64,000 bases of DNA from Caulochytrium protostelioides (Eukaryota > Chytridiomycota > Caulochytriomycetes > Caulochytriales > Caulochytriaceae), in assembly GCA_003615045.1 (NCBI GenBank), contig ML014135.1, positions 1 through 64,000 of the forward strand, written 5' to 3'. How positions within the stretch are numbered: the stretch's first letter is position 1; the number at the start of each line of letters is the position of its first letter. The translations under genes and the position numbers were made by a program. Below the pieces are notes generated by a model, which was not told where the DNA came from, searched no databases, and worked only from the letters and a program-made list of their open reading frames with translations. Positions 61,501 to 64,000 of the stretch are shown one piece after another.

Positions 61501-64000
61501 TGGCGGTTCTCGACGCCGTCGGCATTCTTGAGGTCGTACGAATTCACAAAGTAATCCCATCGCAGCTGCACGGCGCGGACAAGCAGCCCGTGAATCGCTT
61601 GGTGAGACCCGGCGACAAGCATCGCGACGTCATCATGGGCCGCCATCGCCTTCAATGCTTTCTGGTACGTGCGGATCATTTCGGACAACGAGATGGCAAA
61701 CGGGTACACGCGCTTGCCATCCTTCGCGACATTCGTGAGAGTGTGCGGGACCTGGAACCCGAGCCAGAGCATGTTGCGAACTTCCTTGAACAGTAGGATT
61801 ATCTGGTCATCGAACTGGACCACGAGCTGCCATTCGTACGTGGGACCCGCGGCGTGGCTGCTCGCAGGCGCAGGGGAGCCCCCCGTTGCGACCGCGTCGC
61901 CCGGCTGGCGCCGGATTTTGACGACATTGAGGACCCGGCCAGCGACGTGGAGGTCGCGCTTGGAGATGGTGGCCAGCCAGGCCTCGTAGATGGGTCGCGT
62001 ATCCAGCTTACGGCGGAACGCGGTCGTGTCGGCCTGCAGCTTCTGGCCCTCAGCATAGAACTCCCAGCCCTTGCCGAGGACGTCCTCGACGCGTTGCACG
62101 TAGAGATCGAGCTGGCGCTCGATCTGTTTAGCCCAGATCATGGCCCCGGACACGGGTGGCAGGTCGCGCAGCCGCGAGAGGACCCAGTCGTCGGAGTTTT
62201 GGTAGTGGCCCTTGAACTTCTCCTGTAAGCGGCGCAGGTCGTCCTTGACGTTCTCGATGAGTCGCGACTGGTACTCCTGGATCGCGCCGCGGATTTTGGG
62301 GCGCACGAAAAGGGCGTTGAACTTGCGGAAAACGCGGAACATCTCCATCGCGTTGCGCGCCGCGCCGAGGCGGTCCCGCAGTAGCGCAATGATGTGGTTC
62401 TCGACGCGGCTGACCCGCTCGTTGTACGCCTGCTCGGCCACGTTCCACGCCTCCGTCGCCTCGAGGCTCAGGTCAAGCACATCCATGTTTTTGACCGTAG
62501 TCTCGTACGCCTGGCGGACCTCGTCCGTGGGGCTGTTGCCAGCAAACAAGCTCAGCGACACGGCCGCGCCAGACGCCGGGCCGCGCGGCGCGGCGCGGTT
62601 TGCGGGGTCGTGGGCGGCGCCGCGTGTCGCATGGGCGTCGCCGTGGAGCACGCGCGCGATCGTCGTGACGAGCTGATCGTGCTGGAACCGGAAGACGCGG
62701 ATGAACTGGATGCGCTCCTGGAGCTTCGTATGCGCCGCGTCGACCTTGATGGGAATGAACTTCTCGGCGCGCTTGCGTGTGACCTCGCGCGCGACGTTGG
62801 TGAACTCCTTGACGTCTTCGTCCCACGTGGCAAACGTCGCCTCGCAGCCGTCGGTGGCCTGCTTAAACTCGGCATACCCGATCGCCATGAGGCGCCGCCG
62901 CTCGAGGATCTTCAGCATCTGGTCGGCGAGGTCGCGGCTGATGGCCTCCACGAGCGCCAGAGCGCGGCGCACCGGGTACGGCGAGAGCTTCATCTTCTTG
63001 TTGAGATGCGTAAAGACCTGGTCGACGCCGCTCTGAAGCCGGCGAAGGTCAGTCGCGCTCAGGAGCTCGTTGAGCGGAAACTCTTTCATGAGCAGGTTGT
63101 ACTTGGTCACCTGCTCCGTGGCCTCTTTGAGGCCTGTGTCTGCAAGGAAGCTGACCGTCGCATGGAACCGCTTCGCGTGCTTGAGGATCTCCAGCGTCAG
63201 CAGCACCTGGGGACTCTTCAGCTGCGCCTCGACGGCGCCGAGAGCGCGCTCCATACTCAGCCAGAAGTTGATCTCCTGCGTCGCGGTGCCAGAGCTCGGG
63301 TCGCGCGTCAGGCGCGTGACCTTCTGGATCTCCTTGACCCAGCCGTTGACATCGCTCTGCAGCTGGTTGAGGAACGACGAGTCCTCGGCCAGCGCGCCGA
63401 TCACGTCGACCGTGACACGGCTCAGGTGCTGCTCCTGGCACTGTTCGACGCCGCGCTGTACGACCGGGTGGATATTGAGCACAATGTCGGGGATCTCGAC
63501 GTTTTGCTGGAGATGCAGCAGCGACAGCTCGAGCTCGGCGATCTTTTTCTTGGCGGCCGGCACGCCGGTGCGCGCATCGCGGTGGCTTGCGCCGCTCGTG
63601 GCGCCACCTGGGCCAAGGGCGCGCGAGCCGCCCGGGTTTGCCGCGGCCACGTACGCCTCGAAGAGCGGCGAGACGGCGTTGCGGATATAGCTGTGCAGTG
63701 TCTCGTACGCGCTCGCGCCGTCGCTAGGCCCCGGCACAATCAGGGCTTGCAGTTGCTGCGCCATCGGCCGTGCCGCATCCAGGAACGGGCCGCGCTTGAT
63801 CAGCAGCAGCGCTGCGACCTGGTCCGCACTCCAAGTGATCTCGTCCTGCAGCGCGTACACGGCGTCGACACTGGCGTCCACGTCGACATCGCCGTCGTCG
63901 GCGTCAGGCAGCACCGGGTCATCCAGGGGCGAGAGCGGCCCCGAGCGTGGCGGACCGTCCCGCGCACCCACCGCGCGCCGAGGCTTAGCTTTGATGATGA
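49542..64000 (-). CDS. DYN1: Cytoplasmic dynein-1 heavy chain (start beyond right edge)
   Basis: An uninterrupted frame of more than 4,800 codons, still open at the window edge, so the N-terminus is missing by a small amount. Dynein-1 is the minus-end microtubule motor for nuclear migration, spindle positioning and vesicle transport. Counting from 63971, the tail and linker fill ~1-1900. P-loops follow at AAA1 (GPAGTGKTES, ~1970, with CDESFDFQAMSRIF and CFDEFNRL), AAA2 (GPSGKGKST, ~2272), AAA3 (GPPGSGKTMT, ~2684, with CDEINLPAPDAYGTQR) and AAA4 (GVSGCGKTTL, ~3025, with FILDESNL). The stalk coiled coil surrounds the microtubule-binding domain at ~3400-3480. AAA5 and AAA6 (VLLKNVHLSTAWL, ~4220) lead into the C-terminal domain. 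AAA3 and AAA4 keep functional P-loops, as in cytoplasmic dynein-1. The tail has a Ser/Gly-rich insertion near ~940-1010. Another Pro/Ser insertion lies near 4460-4500. No intron is needed. Confidence 0.98.
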   Translation of the reverse strand, partial: IIKAKPRRAVGARDGPPRSGPLSPLDDPVLPDADDGDVDVDASVDAVYALQDEITWSADQVAALLLIKRGPFLDAARPMAQQLQALIVPGPSDGASAYETLHSYIRNAVSPLFEAYVAAANPGGSRALGPGGATSGASHRDARTGVPAAKKKIAELELSLLHLQQNVEIPDIVLNIHPVVQRGVEQCQEQHLSRVTVDVIGALAEDSSFLNQLQSDVNGWVKEIQKVTRLTRDPSSGTATQEINFWLSMERALGAVEAQLKSPQVLLTLEILKHAKRFHATVSFLADTGLKEATEQVTKYNLLMKEFPLNELLSATDLRRLQSGVDQVFTHLNKKMKLSPYPVRRALALVEAISRDLADQMLKILERRRLMAIGYAEFKQATDGCEATFATWDEDVKEFTNVAREVTRKRAEKFIPIKVDAAHTKLQERIQFIRVFRFQHDQLVTTIARVLHGDAHATRGAAHDPANRAAPRGPASGAAVSLSLFAGNSPTDEVRQAYETTVKNMDVLDLSLEATEAWNVAEQAYNERVSRVENHIIALLRDRLGAARNAMEMFRVFRKFNALFVRPKIRGAIQEYQSRLIENVKDDLRRLQEKFKGHYQNSDDWVLSRLRDLPPVSGAMIWAKQIERQLDLYVQRVEDVLGKGWEFYAEGQKLQADTTAFRRKLDTRPIYEAWLATISKRDLHVAGRVLNVVKIRRQPGDAVATGGSPAPASSHAAGPTYEWQLVVQFDDQIILLFKEVRNMLWLGFQVPHTLTNVAKDGKRVYPFAISLSEMIRTYQKALKAMAAHDDVAMLVAGSHQAIHGLLVRAVQLRWDYFVNSYDLKNADGVENRHVNLVRELASAVSVLQTHLDHVLRVKRDVAEHMTQLAQCPYETAAFQTILDEIQKRVDELNLENYQNLDVWTQNVDEQIQTILVARLHGAIVGWMRAFNEEEASADAILRETLQQQQRMMPNRRNTMSLGRKASRLLLKLSNNQHAPGISGAASSNSGGGSAIHRLARHGHQSASDTNVKPTDSTTAVAPDAIAKPELHLLVLEVQMRNQVIFLDPPVEHVIHDAYAQFQSWLNVLCQIRRIQSSRYEMATDITTDGDAMAQAQALPSAKTYVNLVGCLPRDVLIQAYETIHQRVGKIAEYADIWLAYQNLWDLETSAVFDQLGNDLKRWQTLILELKLARLTFDTSDTAKSFGHVVVDYEQVQSKVNAKYDQWQNDLTVAFGHRLCDDMRAFYTQLRADRDHLESQNLASQTTLQAAALVAFVRTLEAQLDTREERVALYKSSQRVLERQRYHFPADWIHVDQVEGEWGSFLEILGRRQQSIADMLASLQSRLQSDNTALAEHIAELERDWEAQRPTDERADPEKAAEILAAFDRRMVALVQQASDIDAACVALDMDAFKRSDALTSVGEELADLVQIWDAQNQIWAGIRALKRERWVDLDPRVVRARLETLLKEAKDLPARLRQNAAFEVLYDHVTQLMRCNPMLINLKADAMRERHWQQLFRTLGREDLKLPTLTLGQLYELDFRAHENVVMEALSFAQGEMALESYLQQLKTYWSTFKLDLTPFQNRCHLIRCFDDIFAKCADHLNALQAMKHSAHYRAFQDEAEAWEEKITRIHTLFDLWVDVQRRWVYLQGIFSGNADIKQLLAVESTRFANLNTEFLAMMKKVDRSPQILTVIALPGIQKNLEKILDGLTKIQRALGDYIERERSHFPRFYFVGDEDLLEVLGNSKDMSRMQKHFRKMFAGIHELLLAPDRPTEIVGMASKDGERVLFTKPVAMAGRINEWLSAVERAAQAALAALLGQAVQQLRALYTATNGIGDADGAAFFAWMAPFPAQIVLLASQVVWTEITELALRRTPADLQPPIVFVETMLHVLARHVLGDLPLLARATCEHLITEVVHQRDVLRSLKATSPKDFAWQYHMRFYLDDGASDPLQQLEVQMANVSVYYGFEYHGIADRLVQTPLTDRSYVAMMQALDQRMGGSPFGPAGTGKTESVKALGHALGRFTLVFCCDESFDFQAMSRIFNGLCQVGAWGCFDEFNRLEERILSAVSQQIQMIQTSLREETPVALTNQSVHVHPNTGIFITMNPGYAGRSNLPDNLKKLFRSVAMTSPDKPLIAQVMLYSQGFQTAETLASKVVPFFTLCEEQLSDQAHYDFGLRSLKSVLLTAGNLKRQRLQSLPASSSAPGSPGDPGPAVDLSVEEQQILIQSIQETVLPKLVAGDVPMLQTLLQDVFPGVAYAPADATALLDAVRAVCQSKRLQPHATWMQKIVQLYQIQTIHHGLMLVGPSGKGKSTVWTTLLAALEATTGIESCHYVIDAKAMTKDQLYGSLEPTTWEWTDGLFTAILRRILDNVRGEAAKRHWIVFDGDVDPQWVENLNSVLDDNRLLTLPNGERLALPSNVRIVFEVDDLKQATLATVSRCGMIWFSDDVVTYGMWTQRWLDEIEQLPQTSGEMASVGHSHGAHGGAGMDDDPRHAKAMDVDVDSEAGISHANDNRYDQAKLQQRFAACLRPFFAPDGVVARCLEIAASMDHIMTFSLTRGLNTLFAMVTSAMRHVAEYNMKHLDFSLPLHVAEQYVLKKLALSMVWAFVGDAPQASRIKLSKIIASVDMVAMPFEASLIESNETRHGDDLPTLLDYDVELETAEWTRIADRVPSVDIELQHVVATDVVVPTVDTVRHEAILHDWLRERKPLILCGPPGSGKTMTLFAALRKLPDVDVVGLNFSSATTPELLLKTLDHYCEVRKTPNGLLMAPRQASKWLIVFCDEINLPAPDAYGTQRIISFMRQLVEQNGFWDTATKQWVTLMHIQLVGACNPPTDAGRHPLSLRFLRHAPVLLVDYPSAPALHQIYGTFCRAILKLTPSLRGMADALEAAMTDVYLASQQHFTAAMQAHYVYSPRELTRWARGIYEALASCPDVDLADLIRIWAHEGLRLFSDRLVTSQERRLTDELIDTAAARHFAGVDLGVALQRPIHFSNWLSKQYVSVSSESLRDFLDARLKVFHEEELDVPLVLFDDVLDHVLRIDRVFRQSQGHLLLIGVSGCGKTTLSRFVAWMHGMSVFQIQAHKGYTGADFDDDLRTVLRRAGCKGEKICFILDESNLLESGFVERMNTLLANGEIPGLFEGDDYNALMHACRETSGREGHVADSNDELYRWFTHQVMRNLHVVFTMNPPEGGLSARATTSPALFNRCVLDWFGEWSDQALYQVAQTFTMPLDLDAGTYRAPAPFPVAYPGLATPPSHRDAIINAFVFVHQSLFATIERASKRTGITYHVTPRHYLDFINQYRRIFGEKRDSLEDQQRHLNVGLDKLRETVDTVEALRKSLAVKKGELEAKTAQANEKLQVMVAGQQETEQQRAKSLAFQEALTAQNARIEERRQIVMQDLAEAEPAVVEAQQSVSSIRKQHLTEVRAMGNPPEAVKMAMESVCTLLGHRIDGWKSVQAVLRRDDFIASIVHYDTDKMSPKSRQDVRANYLSNPNYNFETINHASKACGPLAQWVIAQVHYAEILERIGPLRQEVKDLEVSAEQTKAQAKAVESKITELETRIGQYKDEYAVLISATQTLRSEMDLVKRRVERSLALIENLSSENLRWQEASSSFGAQMATIPGDALLSAAFLAYSGWFGQFHRQQLVDTWKAHLRAAEIAFKPDLAIAEYLTSADEQMVWQQRGLPSDAICLENAMMLHHHNRYPLIIDPAGQALDFLKNLYPEMTVTSFLNDAFVKVLESALRFGTPLLVQDAEHLDPILNAVLNKELYRTGGRVLIRVGNQDIDFSPKFKLFMITRDADMSFPPDICSRTTFVNFTVSSSSLQSQCLHQVLKSERPDTDKKRTDLIKLQGEFQLRLRHLEKGLLQALNQSEGNILDNDHVIATLETLKLEAASVTHKMNEADRVMAEVEAVTALYNPLARACASVFTIMEQLASLHHYYQFSLQSFLDVFASVLRDTPQLVDLRDPAERLNVITMALFSSIYDYTAQSLLYADRPLFAFLLAKVRLQHATSASDTALKQVVGSETYQAFLNMAKIALTPSEQMVLRIAPVLGHDSAIALAQLADLPGFGGLVADVAARAAAWQAFAADEAPERRWIGGWHDAPASAADATLRDHLCHLVVVRCVRPDRIMAAMQHFTDLAMQADAPAGPRLWRSHHDELPPGYLELTAPAAAAAPGPVRPYAFCSIAGHDAASVVEQVAKQSHVRLAAVAMGSPESLTQADASIRAAMRSGTWVLLKNVHLSTAWLSTLEKQLHTMRAGPQFRLILTMEMTPSVPQRLLRHCRVLVDEPTHGIKAGLLATLGKSDEALHGTAKPVAEQSRLILLVAWIHAVLQERLRFVPIGWTKRFDFNDADFEMALALLRTWLRRTGGGKSAIGPDQIPWAALRTLYKQTVWGGKIDNAVDQATLDSIVDAVLVPACFQADFSLVPGLPASELPPLPDSIRLEAYRAWVDQLPSQESPTWLGLRDDAERVLAATQGHALLSRTRKVDFLLDSDHDAPSASNAAPALASSLAGSPPASPAREPGATGSSSDQPAWMQRLPHLVDSWMIALPTAIPTLEALRAYAAAARGADAVLVRGFEREVAQAARLLQRVRQDLARLKTVLATQHAWTNDLRVMAAELSKGSVPRHWQQYRVPRGMAVHTWVADLERRLRQWAHLATVIPQQQTSGEGTAAETEPIWLGGLFAPEAYITATRQTIAHRLQWPLEQLHLHARLVPALTPDGVPTAAPPTTADAPWFAVTGLHLHGARLCPDGGGIASSSARDGPRPVTLFLTWRKPSARDAAAADPVSTLALPLYLNTDRSQLVLRPEVPVPVPSQRVMLVQHAAALIANENAA

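Noticed and set aside
63969-63971. GTG as the dynein start codon
   Set aside because: The frame continues upstream without a stop to the window edge and GTG is not a normal eukaryotic start; the true start is outside.

Overview
This is a nuclear segment of a very GC-rich, intron-poor eukaryote, most likely an early-diverging zoosporic (chytrid-like) fungus; a Caulochytrium-type genome would fit, but that is inference. The fungal signs are a Reg1-like protein with a DUF1752/AreA-type N-terminal domain, a Mif2/CENP-C centromere protein ending in a cupin, Ies6, and relics of Fanzor-like (eukaryotic TnpB) transposons, a family known from chytrids. CPSF30 keeps the C-terminal zinc knuckle that Saccharomyces lacks. 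Most genes are single long open frames with strong Kozak contexts, but two need splicing. IES6 has three exons and an SLC35F6-like transporter gene has a 58-nt first exon. The introns are 188-254 nt with GTAAGT or GTAAGA donors.

Layout, left to right: 3' end of CPSF30 (+); a supervillin/villin-like actin-binding protein (+, 1.0-5.9 kb); a mitochondrial PPR-like helical protein (+, 6.9-11.1 kb); fumarylacetoacetase (-) divergent from a thymine-DNA glycosylase (+), sharing a 664-bp promoter with three CACGTG boxes; a secreted cysteine-containing glycoprotein (+); an SLC35F-like DMT transporter (-); a large Reg1-like PP1-regulator candidate (-, 19.6-23.9 kb); a 3.5-kb gene-poor stretch with a decayed Fanzor-like element; Mif2/CENP-C (+, 27.5-31.1 kb); a second, shorter Fanzor-like 3' end and a lower-GC island with an unidentified broken reading frame (31.1-33 kb); IES6 (+); an unusually long TAF12 (-); the SLC35F6-like gene (+); an MCFD2-like EF-hand secretory protein (+); a ZFAND2/AIRAPL-like AN1 zinc-finger protein with a CaaX end (+); mitochondrial bL35 (-); a 3.6-kb gene-free stretch; and the cytoplasmic dynein heavy chain (-, 49.5 kb to the right edge, start not included).

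The genes are unrelated housekeeping functions with no operon logic: chromatin and transcription (IES6, TAF12, CENP-C, TDG, CPSF30), secretory pathway and proteostasis (MCFD2-like, ZFAND2-like, the DMT transporters), mitochondria (bL35, PPR-like), cytoskeleton (dynein, supervillin-like) and tyrosine catabolism (FAH). Many proteins carry long Ala/Pro/Ser/Asp-Gly low-complexity tracts encoded by 6-bp or 9-bp tandem repeats, which looks like a genome-wide habit. No CRISPR, rRNA or tRNA gene was recognised.
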